NCBI RefSeq assembly: GCF_000014965.1
Contig: NC_008554.1
Span: forward strand, 1,662,001 to 1,726,000
Direction of reading: 5' to 3'
Source: Syntrophobacter fumaroxidans MPOB
GTDB lineage: Bacteria > Desulfobacterota > Syntrophobacteria > Syntrophobacterales > Syntrophobacteraceae
Length of the DNA stretch: 64,000 nt
Position 1 is the stretch's first letter, and the number at the start of each line of letters is the position of its first letter. The position numbers and the translations under genes are program-made. Shown piece after piece: positions 51,976-62,136 of this stretch. The notes beneath the pieces are model-generated. The model made no database searches and had not been told where the DNA came from. It was given only the letters and a program-made list of their open reading frames with translations.

Positions 51976-53103
51976 ATGAGCCGAAACGATTCCTCCGAGG
52001 ACCGCTTCTTCATGAAACGGGCGTTGCGCCTGGCGGCAAAAGGCGCCGGCCGCACGAGTCCCAACCCCATGGTCGGGGCGGTCGTGGTGCGTGGAGAAAC
52101 CACGGTCGCGGAAGGTTTCCATGAATTCGTCGGAGGACCCCATGCCGAAGTGAACGCACTGCGGCAGGCGGGCGACAAAGCAAGAGGCGCAACCTTGTAC
52201 GTGACGCTCGAGCCGTGCAATCATCAAGGCAGGACGCCGCCGTGCACGCGGGCGGTTCTCGATTCCGGCGTCGCCACGGTCGTGATCGGCATGGAGGATC
52301 CCAACCCGGGAGTCCGGGGAGGCGGAGCTTCCTTTCTCAGGTCTCACGGTCTGCGGGTCCACGCGGGCATTCTCGAAAAGGAATGCCGCGCGCTCAATCA
52401 GCCCTTCATCAAGCATGTCACCACCGGCCTTCCCTACGTGACCCTCAAGGCCGCGGTCACCCTCGACGGAGCGATCGCCTCCTCCTCGGGCGATTCCAAA
52501 TGGATCAGCAACGAGCGGTCCAGAAAGTTCGCACACCACCTGCGCTGCATTTCCGACGGGGTCCTGATCGGCATCGGGACGGCCCTCGCGGACGATCCCC
52601 TGCTTTCCGCAAGAATCAAGCGAAGACCCGCCTGCCGGCAGCCCGTGCGCATCGTCCTCGACTCCCGCTTGCGTTTGCCTCTGGAAAGCGCCCTGGTGCG
52701 CACCGCCGCGGAATTCCCCCTCATGGTGGTCTGCGGACGGGATGCTCCGCCCACGAGGGAAAAGGCTCTCGTGGATGCGGGCGCCGAGGTGATGCGCCTG
52801 TCTTCCGGCAAGGGAGGGATTCATCTCCCCGAACTGCTCAGGGCGCTCGGGTCGAAGGGACTCTGCAGCCTGCTGGTGGAGGGAGGCGCCACGGTGCTCG
52901 GCGCTTTTCTGGACAACGGCCTGGCGGATGATTTCCATTTTTTCTACGCCCCCAAGGTTCTGGGCGATCCGGCGGGAACTCCCATGGTCCGCGGCAGGGG
53001 CCGCGAACGCATGGCGGACGCCGTGCCCGTATTCGACGTGCGTGTCAGGCGTTTCGGAGAGGATGTCATGCTATCCGGAAGACTGACCGAACACCTTTAC
53101 TGA
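51976..53103 (+). CDS. ribD: Riboflavin biosynthesis protein RibD (deaminase/reductase)
   Basis: 375 residues. The deaminase domain (1-145) has HAEVNALRQAG and LEPCNHQGRTPPCTRAVL, the zinc ligands His and two Cys. The reductase domain has LKAAVTLDGAIASSSGDSKW and LLVEGGATVLGAFLDNGLAD. It carries out the second and third steps of riboflavin synthesis from GTP. It starts the ribD-ribE-ribBA-ribH cluster. No clear FMN riboswitch was seen in the 239 bases upstream. Confidence 0.95.
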   Translation: MSRNDSSEDRFFMKRALRLAAKGAGRTSPNPMVGAVVVRGETTVAEGFHEFVGGPHAEVNALRQAGDKARGATLYVTLEPCNHQGRTPPCTRAVLDSGVATVVIGMEDPNPGVRGGGASFLRSHGLRVHAGILEKECRALNQPFIKHVTTGLPYVTLKAAVTLDGAIASSSGDSKWISNERSRKFAHHLRCISDGVLIGIGTALADDPLLSARIKRRPACRQPVRIVLDSRLRLPLESALVRTAAEFPLMVVCGRDAPPTREKALVDAGAEVMRLSSGKGGIHLPELLRALGSKGLCSLLVEGGATVLGAFLDNGLADDFHFFYAPKVLGDPAGTPMVRGRGRERMADAVPVFDVRVRRFGEDVMLSGRLTEHLY

Positions 53104-53123
53104 ATGGACCGGGAAGAGAGCAC

Positions 53124-53786
53124 ATGTTCACGGGACTCATCGAAGGAACGGGAATCCTGCTGCGTCTGGACCGTCACGGGGTTGATGCCGGGATGGTCAT
53201 CAAGCCGCGGTATTCCATGGGCGGGCTTTCGCTGGGGGAGAGCATCGCCGTCGACGGGGCATGCCTGACGGTGGTCGCTTTTCAGGGAGAAACTTTCACG
53301 GCCGACGTCTCCGCCGAGACGCTGAGCCGCACCACGCTGGGGTCCAAACAGCCGGGCAGGCGATTGAACCTCGAGCGCGCCCTCCGCATGGGAGACCGGC
53401 TCGGCGGACATATCGTGAGCGGCCATGTGGACGGCATCGGCATTCTTCGGGATCGGGTCCGCGAAGGACGGTCCTGGCGGCTTTTCTTCGAGCTCCCCGA
53501 AGCGTTGTCCCGCTACGTCATCGCCAAGGGCTCCATTGCCGTGAACGGCATAAGCCTCACCGTGAACGGTTGCTCCCGGGGGCGGTTCGACGTGAACATC
53601 GTCCCTCACACGGCGGCCGAGACCACCATCGACGACATGCAAAAGGGTGATGAAGTGAACATCGAGACCGACCTCATCGGGAAATACGTCGAACGGATGC
53701 TCGGCGGTTGGTCCGAGAAGCTCGGCACGCCTGCCGACTCAAGCCGCATCGACGAAGATTTTCTCCGCCGGCACGGTTTCTTGTGA
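53124..53786 (+). CDS. ribE: Riboflavin synthase, alpha subunit
   Basis: 220 residues with the two lumazine-binding repeats typical of the enzyme. MFTGLIEGTG opens the first and GGHIVSGHVDGIG the second; IAVDGACLTVV and IAVNGISLTVN are the matching strands. It dismutates two lumazines to riboflavin and a pyrimidine that returns to RibH. It lies 20 bases after ribD. Confidence 0.95.
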   Translation: MFTGLIEGTGILLRLDRHGVDAGMVIKPRYSMGGLSLGESIAVDGACLTVVAFQGETFTADVSAETLSRTTLGSKQPGRRLNLERALRMGDRLGGHIVSGHVDGIGILRDRVREGRSWRLFFELPEALSRYVIAKGSIAVNGISLTVNGCSRGRFDVNIVPHTAAETTIDDMQKGDEVNIETDLIGKYVERMLGGWSEKLGTPADSSRIDEDFLRRHGFL

Positions 53787-53937
53787 TGCGAATGCGGTTC
53801 CATCCGGCTTGTCTCCCGCGGGCGGGCGCCATTCGGCCCCTACAGGGGCGGCTCCGGGCTGGGTATGGAGCCGGTCCGCTCGAAAGAACGCGAACATGCC
53901 GTTCTCAGGGTTGTGAAAGCATCCTGCTTTCAGGAAC

Positions 53938-53966
53938 TTGAGAATGACAAAAGCGAATGTTATAAA
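53938..53966 (+). promoter_or_regulatory. Sigma70-type promoter upstream of ribBA
   Basis: TTGAGA (53938-53943) and TATAAA (53961-53966) are 17 bases apart. They lie 65 bases before the ribBA ATG, which has AAAAGGAGCTC upstream. ribBA-ribH-nusB can thus be transcribed apart from ribD-ribE. Confidence 0.6.
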
Positions 53967-54031
53967 GACTGTCCGGATGCATCCACATCGCGCTGAGCAT
54001 CTGCATTTCTTCTCGAAAAGGAGCTCTCTAG

Positions 54032-55270
54032 ATGCCTTGTTCAACCATCCCTGAAGCCTTGGAGGACATTCGTCAGGGCAAGATGGTCATCCTGGTGGAC
54101 GACGAGGATCGCGAAAACGAGGGGGATCTGTGCATGGCTGCCGAAATGGTGACCCCTGAAGCGATCAATTTCATGGCCAAGTACGGACGCGGCCTGATCT
54201 GCCTTTCCCTTGTTCCTGAAATGGTCGACCGGTTGCGCCTGCCGATGATGGTCAGCCACAACCTGTCGCAGTTTCAGACGGCCTTCACCGTATCCATCGA
54301 AGCCAGGAAGGGCGTTACGACGGGAATCAGCGCCGCGGACCGCTGCCACACCATTCTCACGGCCATCGCCGACGACGTCAGGCCTGACGACATCGTCAGC
54401 CCCGGGCATGTTTTTCCTCTTCGGGCGAAAAAGGGGGGCGTGCTGGTACGGACCGGCCAAACGGAAGGTTCGGTGGATCTTGCGCGCCTGGCCGGGATGA
54501 GGCCGGCCGGCGTCATCTGCGAGGTCATGAAAGACGATGGGACCATGGCCCGCATGCCCGACCTCGAGGTCTTCGCTCGCGAGCATGACGTGAAGATCGT
54601 GACCGTTGCGGACGTGATCCGGTACCGGATGGCCAATGAGATTTTCGTTCACCGGGCGGCGGTCGCCAACCTGCCGACCTCTTTTGGCGGAGAATTCACG
54701 GTGATTGCCTACACGAACGAGATCGACGAGCATTGTCACCTCGCCCTGGTCAAAGGCGATCTCACCCCGCAGGACGAAGTCCTGGTGAGAGTCCATTCGG
54801 AGTGCCTCACGGGCGACGTGTTCGGTTCCCTTCGGTGCGACTGCGGCGGGCAGCTTCGGTCTGCCATGGGCCAGATCGCACGGGAAGGCAAGGGTGTCAT
54901 CCTCTATATGCGCAACCATGAAGGACGAGGCATCGGCATCGTGAACAAGATCAAGGCCTATGCCCTCCAGGAAGACGGCTACGATACGGTGGAAGCGAAC
55001 GTGGCGCTCGGCTTCGAGCCCGACTTGCGCGATTACGGCATAGGCGCCCAGATGCTCGTGGACCTGGGCATCAAGAAGATGCGCCTGATGACCAACAACC
55101 CGAAGAAGATCGTCGGATTGCAGGGATATGGGATCACGGTCACGGGGCGCGTCCCCCTGGAAATCCCGCCAAATGAAGAGAATATCAGGTACTTGACCAC
55201 GAAGTGCGCGAAAATGGGGCACATCATGAGTTGCGTCACGCAAAAGGAAGAACCCGATGAAAATCTATGA
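54032..55270 (+). CDS. ribBA: Bifunctional DHBP synthase / GTP cyclohydrolase II
   Basis: 412 residues. The N-terminal half is 3,4-dihydroxy-2-butanone-4-phosphate synthase: [20 protein letters not shown] and [11 protein letters not shown]. The C-terminal half is GTP cyclohydrolase [22 protein letters not shown] (zinc Cys ligands) and [20 protein letters not shown]. Both sets of catalytic motifs are intact. It makes both precursors of the lumazine. It overlaps ribH by 14 bases. Confidence 0.96.
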   Translation: MPCSTIPEALEDIRQGKMVILVDDEDRENEGDLCMAAEMVTPEAINFMAKYGRGLICLSLVPEMVDRLRLPMMVSHNLSQFQTAFTVSIEARKGVTTGISAADRCHTILTAIADDVRPDDIVSPGHVFPLRAKKGGVLVRTGQTEGSVDLARLAGMRPAGVICEVMKDDGTMARMPDLEVFAREHDVKIVTVADVIRYRMANEIFVHRAAVANLPTSFGGEFTVIAYTNEIDEHCHLALVKGDLTPQDEVLVRVHSECLTGDVFGSLRCDCGGQLRSAMGQIAREGKGVILYMRNHEGRGIGIVNKIKAYALQEDGYDTVEANVALGFEPDLRDYGIGAQMLVDLGIKKMRLMTNNPKKIVGLQGYGITVTGRVPLEIPPNEENIRYLTTKCAKMGHIMSCVTQKEEPDENL

Positions 55271-55721
55271 AGGGAAATTGCTGGCTCAGGGGTTGAGGTT
55301 CGGAATCGTGGTGAGTCGCTTTAATGATTTCATCGGCGAACGGCTCCTCGGCGGCGCGCTCGACGCGCTCAAGAGAAGCGGCGCCGAAGAAAAAAACATC
55401 GACGTGTTCAAGGTGCCGGGTGCGTTCGAAATTCCCCTGGTTGCGAAGAAGGCGGCTTCGACCGGGCGCTACGACGCGGTGATCTGCCTGGGTGCGGTTA
55501 TCCGAGGCGCGACCCCGCATTTCGACTACGTCGCCAATGAGGTCTCCAAAGGCATCGCGCACGCCGGACTCGAAGCAGGGGTGCCCATTTCCTTCGGGGT
55601 TTTGACCACGGACACCATCGAGCAGGCCATCGAACGGGCGGGCTCGAAATCAGGCAACAAGGGATGGGACGCGGCGGTCGCCGCCATCGAAATGGCGAAC
55701 CTGATCAAGCAGATGTCTTGA
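55257..55721 (+). CDS. ribH: 6,7-dimethyl-8-ribityllumazine synthase
   Basis: 154 residues. [33 protein letters not shown] and [20 protein letters not shown] are the conserved blocks; the His in PHFDYV is the catalytic base. [17 protein letters not shown] follows. It condenses the RibD and RibB products. The start lies within the ribBA 3' end, so translation is coupled. Confidence 0.97.
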   Translation: MKIYEGKLLAQGLRFGIVVSRFNDFIGERLLGGALDALKRSGAEEKNIDVFKVPGAFEIPLVAKKAASTGRYDAVICLGAVIRGATPHFDYVANEVSKGIAHAGLEAGVPISFGVLTTDTIEQAIERAGSKSGNKGWDAAVAAIEMANLIKQMS

Positions 55722-55833
55722 AACGGGCCGGGTCCCTTCAGCGTAGCCTCCCGTCTTCATGGGCCGTTGCGCCCCATGGGCGGACGGATGGCCACGCATC
55801 CGAATTCCGACTGAACACGGGTGAAGTGTAAGA

Positions 55834-56289
55834 ATGGGTCGACGCAGGCGTTCTCGAGAAATGGCACTGCAGGTGCTGTACCAGATGGAAATGGCCGTGC
55901 TGCCTCCGGAAGAGGCACTCGGTCTTTACTATCAACTGTTTGACGACGATGAAAAACACCGCGTACCCGCGGAGGTGCGACCCTTCGCCGAGGAAATCGT
56001 CCGGGGGGTCAGCCTGCACCGCGCCAGGATCGACGAAATGATCACGTCCGCGTCCGAACACTGGAGGCTGGCCCGCATGTCGCTGGTGGACCGGAACATC
56101 CTGAGGATTGCGGTCTTCGAGATGCTTTTCTGCTTCGATATCCCCCCCAAGGTTTCCATCAACGAAGCCATCGACTTGGGCAAGACTTTCGGCAGCCCGG
56201 ATTCCGGGGCTTTCATCAACGGGATCCTCGACCATATCCTCCCCCTGTTGGAAGCCAACGGCCGCATCGACCGGCGCGATTCCGCCTGA
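55834..56289 (+). CDS. nusB: Transcription antitermination factor NusB
   Basis: 151 residues. [20 protein letters not shown] is the Arg-rich N terminus that contacts box[20 protein letters not shown] and [20 protein letters not shown] are the NusB signatures. It works with NusE in rRNA transcription. It ends the rib cluster, as in many bacteria. Confidence 0.95.
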
Positions 56290-57588
56290 ATCGCCACCCG
56301 CCCGCACGGGCATGCCGGATCCGAAATCGCCACGCACGCGCCGTCGGCGCACAAAGGACCGTGCTTCATGCCACGGAACGGCCGCTTACGCAGACGACAA
56401 CCGTCGCGGCTTTTATCCCCTGTCCGATCGTCACGGGTCGACATTGTCGCCAATGGTGTTGCCGACACACCGGGGGGCGGGCGCACGGGCAAGCGTCCTC
56501 TTCACCAACAGCGACCGTCTCCTCCCGAAGTCTCGCCCCATCCGGGCAAAACCATCAACCCCCGGCGACCAGCCGGGAAAAAAGGACGCCCACCGTTCCC
56601 GCCAGCCTTCGATCATGGGATGTCGAAAGTTTGACACATCCCCATCGCCGGAGTTCAACCCCCACTGAAAGCTGCCTCACGGATACCTGAGCGCAACGTG
56701 ACCGCTCTTCGAATCCCTGCGGACATGCTCAACCCCCACCCAACGCCCGTCCGGGGCAGGCACCGTTCACAAGACGGTCCGGCCGATCGCTCTCATCATT
56801 CCAAATCGGCTCTGCATCTTGCAATTCGTCCCACTGGCATGCTTTCCGCGTCATTTCAATGACGGCAATCCCGACCATCCCTCCCCTCGAAGACGTCAAT
56901 ATTCTGACAGCGTCAATGCGTTGACACATCAGCAACCTGCTCGTGCATCGGGTCTTTCAAACATTAAACTGGAATGTCTGTATCCGAATTTTCTCAATTG
57001 CCTGTAATTGCATCCATAGGAATCCTTGTACCCTTTACGTACACAAGGACACCGGTCACCACGGTGCGCTCGGAACGGCATCCCTGTTTTCCGGCTGAAC
57101 GTGCATCGAAGGGAAAAAACAGGTTTATTGTCAACTTTTAATGAATTTCTGGACATTATTTCTGCAAACTTGATCCATATTTCACACATATTGGCACACC
57201 TTGTGAATATCTATTCGGCAAACTCACTAAACATTTTTCATTGTTCTGGTTGTAAAAAAATGCGGCACGAGCGGAACGAGAGTACCCCGGCGGAGGCGGC
57301 GGGATGCCCGCTGCGGGGACAGGCAACATAGGGCGAGGGCGTCGGTTTTTCGGCACCTGACTTATTCACATAACAGAGCGCAAAACCAGGAAAGTATAGA
57401 CACCGGCAGCGGTCTGCGGGACGACCGGAAGTTGGTTGTGCCGCCGATGTCGTCCGCGAGTCGGAGGGTGTTGTTCGCCTCAGGGCCCGGTGATTCGGGT
57501 CGGCAATCGCTTTCAAGGAAGAGATCGCCGGAGGGCCGATGCAGGGTCGGGGGGATTTGTCGCTTTCCACTCCGTTTGGAACGATGGG
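56290..57588. other. 1.3-kb gap upstream of flhG, partly AT-rich
   Basis: No convincing gene. Several frames of 60-110 codons exist on both strands, but none has a plausible ribosome-binding site together with a recognisable protein. The part from about 56820 to 57260 is clearly more AT-rich than the rest of the window and has TGTTGACACATC-like and TTATTCACA (57361) phrases; the latter matches a DnaA-box consensus, but only one copy is present. In related gene orders flhF would stand before flhG; it is not here. Confidence 0.45.
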
Positions 57589-58491
57589 ATGCAAAAGGTC
57601 AACGCGAAGCCACCAGTGAAGATCGGGATGCGCAGGGCGCTCAAAGCGGCATCGAAGAATGCGGCGTCCCAGGCTTCCTCCAAAGACCGTCGTTCCGTCC
57701 GGGCAATATCGGTGAGCAGTGGGAAGGGCGGCGTCGGGAAGAGCAGCGTCGTCGTCAACCTGGCGATCGCTTTCGACCGTCTGGGCCAGAGAGTGCTGAT
57801 CATCGACGGCGACCTCGGCCTCGCCAACATTCATGTCCTCCTGGGCCTGAGTCCGCAGTACAGCATCAGGGATGTGCTGGAGGGAAGGAGGACCCTGGAG
57901 GAAGTATTGATCGCCGGTCCGGGCAAGATCAGGATCCTGCCCGCGATTTCGGGAAAGCGCACGCTCACTCGCTTCACCGACGAACAGAAGCTCATTTTCC
58001 TGGAAATGCTCGACGGTCTCGAGACAGAGATCGACGTTTTGTTGATCGACACCGGCGCGGGGATCTCCGATACGGTCCTTTATTTCAATCTCGCCGCTCA
58101 GGAAAAGATCATCGTGGTCAATTCCGACCCCGCTTCCATCGCCGATGCATACACACTGATCGAAACGCTTTACACCAAGTATCGGGAACGCCACTTCGGA
58201 GTCCTGGCCAACGGGGTGCGAGGTGCAAGAGCCGGAAAGGATATCTTTTCCAGGCTCTGCAAAGCGGCGGACCATCTTCTGGACGGCCTGTCACTGGATT
58301 ACCTGGGCAGTATCCCTCACGATCCGTGCATACACCAAGCTGTAATTGAACAGCGTCCCGTGATGGAAGCCTTTCCCGAAGCCCCTTCCGCCGCCGCGTT
58401 CATGCGCGTTGCCGAAGGCATCCGGAAAGCTGCGCCGAATACGAACCACGGAACGATCCGTTTTTTCAGGAAACATATTCTCAATGCATGA
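57589..58491 (+). CDS. flhG: Flagellar number regulator FlhG/FleN (MinD-like ATPase)
   Basis: About 300 residues from the ATG at 57589 (MQKVNAKPPVKIGMRRALKA); the start is uncertain. AISVSSGKGGVGKSSVVVNL is the deviant Walker A motif, IIDGDLGLANIHVLLGL the switch I region, and LLIDTGAGIS the Walker B. The C-terminal helix region is present. FlhG controls where and how many flagella form, usually with FlhF. The gene overlaps or abuts the sigma28 gene that follows. Confidence 0.88.
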   Translation: MQKVNAKPPVKIGMRRALKAASKNAASQASSKDRRSVRAISVSSGKGGVGKSSVVVNLAIAFDRLGQRVLIIDGDLGLANIHVLLGLSPQYSIRDVLEGRRTLEEVLIAGPGKIRILPAISGKRTLTRFTDEQKLIFLEMLDGLETEIDVLLIDTGAGISDTVLYFNLAAQEKIIVVNSDPASIADAYTLIETLYTKYRERHFGVLANGVRGARAGKDIFSRLCKAADHLLDGLSLDYLGSIPHDPCIHQAVIEQRPVMEAFPEAPSAAAFMRVAEGIRKAAPNTNHGTIRFFRKHILNA

Positions 58492-58513
58492 CTCAGCAGG
58501 AAAAAGAGATGCC

Positions 58514-59323
58514 ATGGAACCGATGAGAAGCATGACACAAAACCCATGTCCCATTGAAGACGCCGGGGGCGAGACCAAGGAACTGGTCATATTGAAACAC
58601 AGCGACCTGGTCAAACACATGGCCCTGAGGCTGTTCTCGAGGCTGCCGGACCACGTTTCCATCGACGACCTGATCAGCGCGGGCGTCATCGGACTGATCG
58701 ACGCCGTGGACAAGTACGATTCGGGCCAGGGCATCCCGTTCAAGTTCTATGCGAAGATCAGGATTCGCGGAGCGATGCTCGATGAGATTCGCGCCATGGA
58801 CTGGGTCCCGAGGTCCTTGCGTCAGAAGGGCAACGTTCTTGAAAGAACGTTTTCCGCCCTGGAGCAGAAGCTGGGCCGCTGTCCTTCCGACGAGCAGGTT
58901 GCGGGCGAGCTCAACATCGGGATCGAGGACTATCACCGGCTGCTCGACGAGATCAAGGGCATTTCGTTTCTTCCCGAGAACATCAACGAGGCGCTCCTGG
59001 AGAACGGCGAGTCGGGTTCTCTGGCGTCCGATTCCGAGGAGCTCTTTCAGCATGCCTACCGGCAGGAGATCCAGCGCCATCTCGCAGACGCCATCCGGAC
59101 CCTGACCGAGAAGGAGCAACTCGTCTTGTCCCTGTATTACTACGACGAACTGACGATGAAGGAAGTCGGCACGGCGCTCGGCTACACGGAATCACGCATT
59201 TCGCAGATCCACACCAAGGCCATCATCAAGCTGCGCAGCCGGCTTGCCAAGAGGCTCACCGCCGACGATCTGCCGCCCTACATCGGGTCCAGGGAGACGT
59301 GTTCGGCCGGTTCTCCCAAGTAA
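58514..59323 (+). CDS. fliA: RNA polymerase sigma factor for flagellar operons (sigma28)
   Basis: 269 residues from the ATG at 58514 with AGGAAAAAGAG upstream; an ATG at 58484, overlapping flhG, is an alternative. Region 2 is LISAGVIGLIDAVDKYD and KFYAKIRIRGAMLDEIRAMD. WVPRSLRQK leads into region 3. Region 4 has LTEKEQLVLSLYYYDELTMK and IGxALGYTESRISQIHTKAI (here VGTALGYTESRISQIHTKAI). The set is that of FliA/WhiG sigma factors, which drive late flagellar and chemotaxis genes. It is coupled to flhG. Confidence 0.92.
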   Translation: MEPMRSMTQNPCPIEDAGGETKELVILKHSDLVKHMALRLFSRLPDHVSIDDLISAGVIGLIDAVDKYDSGQGIPFKFYAKIRIRGAMLDEIRAMDWVPRSLRQKGNVLERTFSALEQKLGRCPSDEQVAGELNIGIEDYHRLLDEIKGISFLPENINEALLENGESGSLASDSEELFQHAYRQEIQRHLADAIRTLTEKEQLVLSLYYYDELTMKEVGTALGYTESRISQIHTKAIIKLRSRLAKRLTADDLPPYIGSRETCSAGSPK

Positions 59324-59347
59324 GGCCCCGGTTTCCTTACCGGGGCC
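59324..59347 (+). terminator. Hairpin after fliA
   Basis: An 8-bp perfect stem, GGCCCCGG / CCGGGGCC, with loop TTTCCTTA starts right after the fliA stop. It lacks a T run but is well placed to end the flhG-fliA transcript. Confidence 0.5.
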
Positions 59348-59500
59348 ACTGAAAGCGCATCGCCTGTCCAATCGGGCGCGGCGCGCGGGTACACTCTCCC
59401 TGAAAAGCCGAAAAATCCGTATTGCGATCCCGGAGCGGCACCCGACGGAAGGCGGTTTCCATTTCTCCGGGCAGATTGATGCCACACCCGAACCTGCCCG

Positions 59501-59923
59501 TCAGGCGGGAAACGTGATGGAAAGCTCGTCTCCCTCCTCGCCCTTTTCGGTTTTCACCACGACTTCGATGCTACTGTCCCGAATCCCCAAGGCCACGGGC
59601 ATCTTGCCTTTCTCCTCCTCGAGGTGGGTGATGCCCTTCACGGCGTCGAAGACCTTCTGTCCGATTTCACCTCCGGGGGAAGGCAGACCCGACTTCCGGT
59701 ACTTGGCCGTGACCTTCACCCGCCCGTCGCCGGTCCTGGTCAGGGTAATTTTCCTGGCGTTGCCGTTGATTCCGTGAAGGACGGCCAGGGCGATCCATTT
59801 CAGGGCACCTTCCTCGGTGGCCGGCTCCTGTGCCAGTTTGGACATCTCTTTCAAAGGGTCCGTGGTTGCGTAGCAATCGCAAAGTTCCTGGACCTTCAAG
59901 TGCAGGGTTCGTTTGTCGTACAT
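59501..59923 (-). CDS. Small protein of unknown function
   Basis: 140 residues from the ATG at 59923 (MYDKRTLHLKVQELCDCYAT), preceded by GAAGGAAGAGACACC. It has one Cys pair (CDCYATTDPL), a helical region (PATEEGALKWIALAVLHGIN) and a beta-rich C-terminal half (VKVTAKYRKSG, SSIEVVVKTEKGEEGDELSI). I do not recognise the family. The codon use and a good ribosome-binding site support a real gene. It is convergent with fliA. Confidence 0.6.
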   Translation of the reverse strand: MYDKRTLHLKVQELCDCYATTDPLKEMSKLAQEPATEEGALKWIALAVLHGINGNARKITLTRTGDGRVKVTAKYRKSGLPSPGGEIGQKVFDAVKGITHLEEEKGKMPVALGIRDSSIEVVVKTEKGEEGDELSITFPA

Positions 59924-60380
59924 GGGTGTCTCTTCCTTCGATCGAATGAGGAACGTCACGCGGCCGGAGCATCCTACCGGCCGGGCCAAAACGGAGTCCG
60001 TGGGCATGAGACGCCCGGGCGGTCGATCGTTGCCGCCCGGCGACTCGTTGCCCCATCCGCCAAAGCCCGCCGCAGCGGCCTTTCCGGAAGGTCCGTTTAC
60101 ATGAATTCAAGTTACGGATACCGGATTCCAAATTCAAGCGTGTGCAAAAAGACGTTTGGATTCATAGGAATATGGGACCCCACAAACCCTTTGTCCGGCA
60201 AAGCAAGGCGAAGGGGAACCCGACGCCCGCGCACCCGGTCGGGCAATGGAGCACGAAATGCAGAGGTCGACCACACGATGAGCGGGAAGCGGAAGCCGGC
60301 TATTCGCCGGCTTCCGCCGGGAATTCTTGCAGGCGAAGCGCGGAATGGGACCAACACGTGGAACGGATGGCAGGCATGCC
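59924..60380. other. Gap with a strong hairpin downstream of the rubredoxin-like gene
   Basis: About 455 bases without a recognised gene. At 60289-60317 there is a perfect 12-bp stem, GCGGAAGCCGGC / GCCGGCTTCCGC with loop TATTC. It lies 64 bases after the stop of the minus-strand rubredoxin-like gene and may end its transcript, although no T run follows. Confidence 0.5.
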
Positions 60381-60578
60381 CTATTTCTTTCCTTTTCCTT
60401 TTCCGTAGCTTTCCTGAAAGACCTGTTCATTGACGTTTCCCGATCCAGGGCCCCCGCATTCCGGGATATAGCAGGACACGTCGACGAATTCGCACTTCTC
60501 CTTGCAGGAAGGGCAGACGTCGGGCGGGGCTGTCAGATCGACGGTGTTGCCACAGTTGTTGCATTTCCAGACGGCCAT
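60381..60578 (-). CDS. Rubredoxin-like zinc-ribbon small protein
   Basis: 65 residues from the ATG at 60578, which has AGGAGG seven bases upstream; an ATG two codons earlier is too close to that site. WKCNNCGNTVDLTAPPDVCP has two C-x2-C pairs (CNNC, CPSC), the metal site of rubredoxin-like domains, followed by CEFVDVSCYIPECGG and a lysine-rich tail. It may hold one Fe or Zn. Such small proteins are common in anaerobes and may act in electron transfer or oxidative stress defence. It is a single gene. Confidence 0.75.
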   Translation of the reverse strand: MAVWKCNNCGNTVDLTAPPDVCPSCKEKCEFVDVSCYIPECGGPGSGNVNEQVFQESYGKGKGKK

Positions 60579-60828
60579 CTTCATACCTCCTGTTCGAGCT
60601 CGGTTTCGCGACTGATTACGGTAATAATTCTCATTGGATTATCCATCAACGATGATGATAGTGTTCCGCCGGGCAAAAATCAATCGGGCGGGCACCCCTT
60701 TCCGCCAACAACGGACCGTTTTCCCTTTTCAGGCACGCAGGGTTGAATTATCTTAGCCGAGCAGGAGAAAACTGCACGGACAGGCGCAAATCAACCCATT
60801 CAGGCAAAGCGATCGGTCTCGAATCGGC

Positions 60829-62136
60829 ATGATCCAGGTCAATACTCTTTTCATTGCCTTCCTGACGCTCTACATTTCCCAGACTGTGTGCGCCGTGGTG
60901 ATGGAACGGCTCAACCTGCGGTTCATGAAAAAACACGGCAGCGGGGTTCCGACTTCTTTCGAAGGATTCATCGACGAGGCCACCCTGGCCCGGAGCAACG
61001 CATACGCTGCGGCCAGGAGCCGTCTCGGAACCGTGCAGGAGGTCGTGGGGCAAACCGTCCTCCTGGCTGTCATCGTGTCGGGATTCCTGGTCGGGCTGGA
61101 AGGACAAATCCAGCAGTGGAAGCTCGGCAATATCGCCGGAGGCCTCCTCTTCCTGCTGGTTCCCGCGTTGATCTCAGCCGTCGCCGATCTCCCTTTCGAC
61201 TACCATGAGACCTTCGTCATCGAACAGAAGTACGGTTTCAACCGCTCAACGGTCAGGCTGTGGGTCACGGATCACGTCAAGTCGGCCGCCATCGCCCTGG
61301 TCCTCTTTGTCGTCCTGGTATCGCCGCTCATCCGGATCATGGATACGGCTCCGGACACCTGGTGGTTCTGGGGGTTCCTCGTCGTCTCGGCCGTCCAGGT
61401 GCTCCTGGTGGTGCTCTATCCCCTATTCATCGCCCCGCTTTTCAACAAGTTCGAACCCGTCCGGGACGAGCTCCTGGCGAAGAAAATCAAGACCCTTATG
61501 GAGGACCACGGCGTCAGGGTGAAGAAAATACTCCAGATGAACGCGCAAATGCGCAGCCGCCACACCAACGCCTATTTCACGGGCCTCGGCAGGACCAAGC
61601 AGGTGGTGCTCTACGATACGCTGTTGGAATCGCACAGCCACCAGGAAATCCTCGCGGTGCTCGCCCACGAACTGGGCCACCTGAAATGCATGCACATCCC
61701 GAAGCAGTTGCTCCTGTTCGAGGCTTCCCTGTTGGCGGCGCTTTTCGCCACGCACCAGTTGATCAATCGGCCCGAGCTTTACACGACTTTCGGTTTCGAG
61801 TCGGCTCGACCTTACGTGGGGCTTTTCCTTCTCGGAGTCGTGTGGCAGAAGGCGGGATTCTTTCTCAAACCCTTGTACATGGCCATTGCGAGGCGATACG
61901 AGCGAGAGGCCGATGATTTTTCTTTGCGGTTCATCGGCTCTCCCGGCCCGCTGCTTGCCGCTCTCAAGCGACTGGCCGCAGACAACCTGTCCAACCTCAG
62001 GCCGCACCCGCTCTACGTGTGGTTCCACTACTCCCACCCTCCCCTGCTGGAGAGAACGGCACGGATGGAGAAAGCCGAAGCCGCGACAAACGGCCCCGTA
62101 TCTTCGGAGCCCCCCCGCCTGGAGACGGGTTCATGA
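60829..62136 (+). CDS. M48 family (Ste24-type) membrane zinc endopeptidase
   Basis: 435 residues. At least five hydrophobic segments (for example TLFIAFLTLYISQTVCAVVM, IAGGLLFLLVPALISAVADL, SAAIALVLFVVLVSPLIRIM). LAVLAHELGHLKCMH holds the HExxH zinc motif, and YEREADDF provides the third ligand (ExxxD). The domain order fits the Ste24/CAAX-prenyl-protease-like M48A family, here used in bacteria for membrane protein quality control. It ends in an ATGA overlap with the next gene. Confidence 0.9.
   Translation: MIQVNTLFIAFLTLYISQTVCAVVMERLNLRFMKKHGSGVPTSFEGFIDEATLARSNAYAAARSRLGTVQEVVGQTVLLAVIVSGFLVGLEGQIQQWKLGNIAGGLLFLLVPALISAVADLPFDYHETFVIEQKYGFNRSTVRLWVTDHVKSAAIALVLFVVLVSPLIRIMDTAPDTWWFWGFLVVSAVQVLLVVLYPLFIAPLFNKFEPVRDELLAKKIKTLMEDHGVRVKKILQMNAQMRSRHTNAYFTGLGRTKQVVLYDTLLESHSHQEILAVLAHELGHLKCMHIPKQLLLFEASLLAALFATHQLINRPELYTTFGFESARPYVGLFLLGVVWQKAGFFLKPLYMAIARRYEREADDFSLRFIGSPGPLLAALKRLAADNLSNLRPHPLYVWFHYSHPPLLERTARMEKAEAATNGPVSSEPPRLETGS

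Noticed and set aside
57189-57204. Sigma54-like promoter TTGGCACACCTTGTG before flhG
   Set aside because: The -12 element has GA instead of the invariant GC at the correct spacing.
60621-60645. Fur-box-like sequence (GTAATAATTCTCATTGGATTATCC) upstream of the rubredoxin-like gene
   Set aside because: Only a loose palindrome with several mismatches to known Fur boxes; no iron-transport gene nearby.
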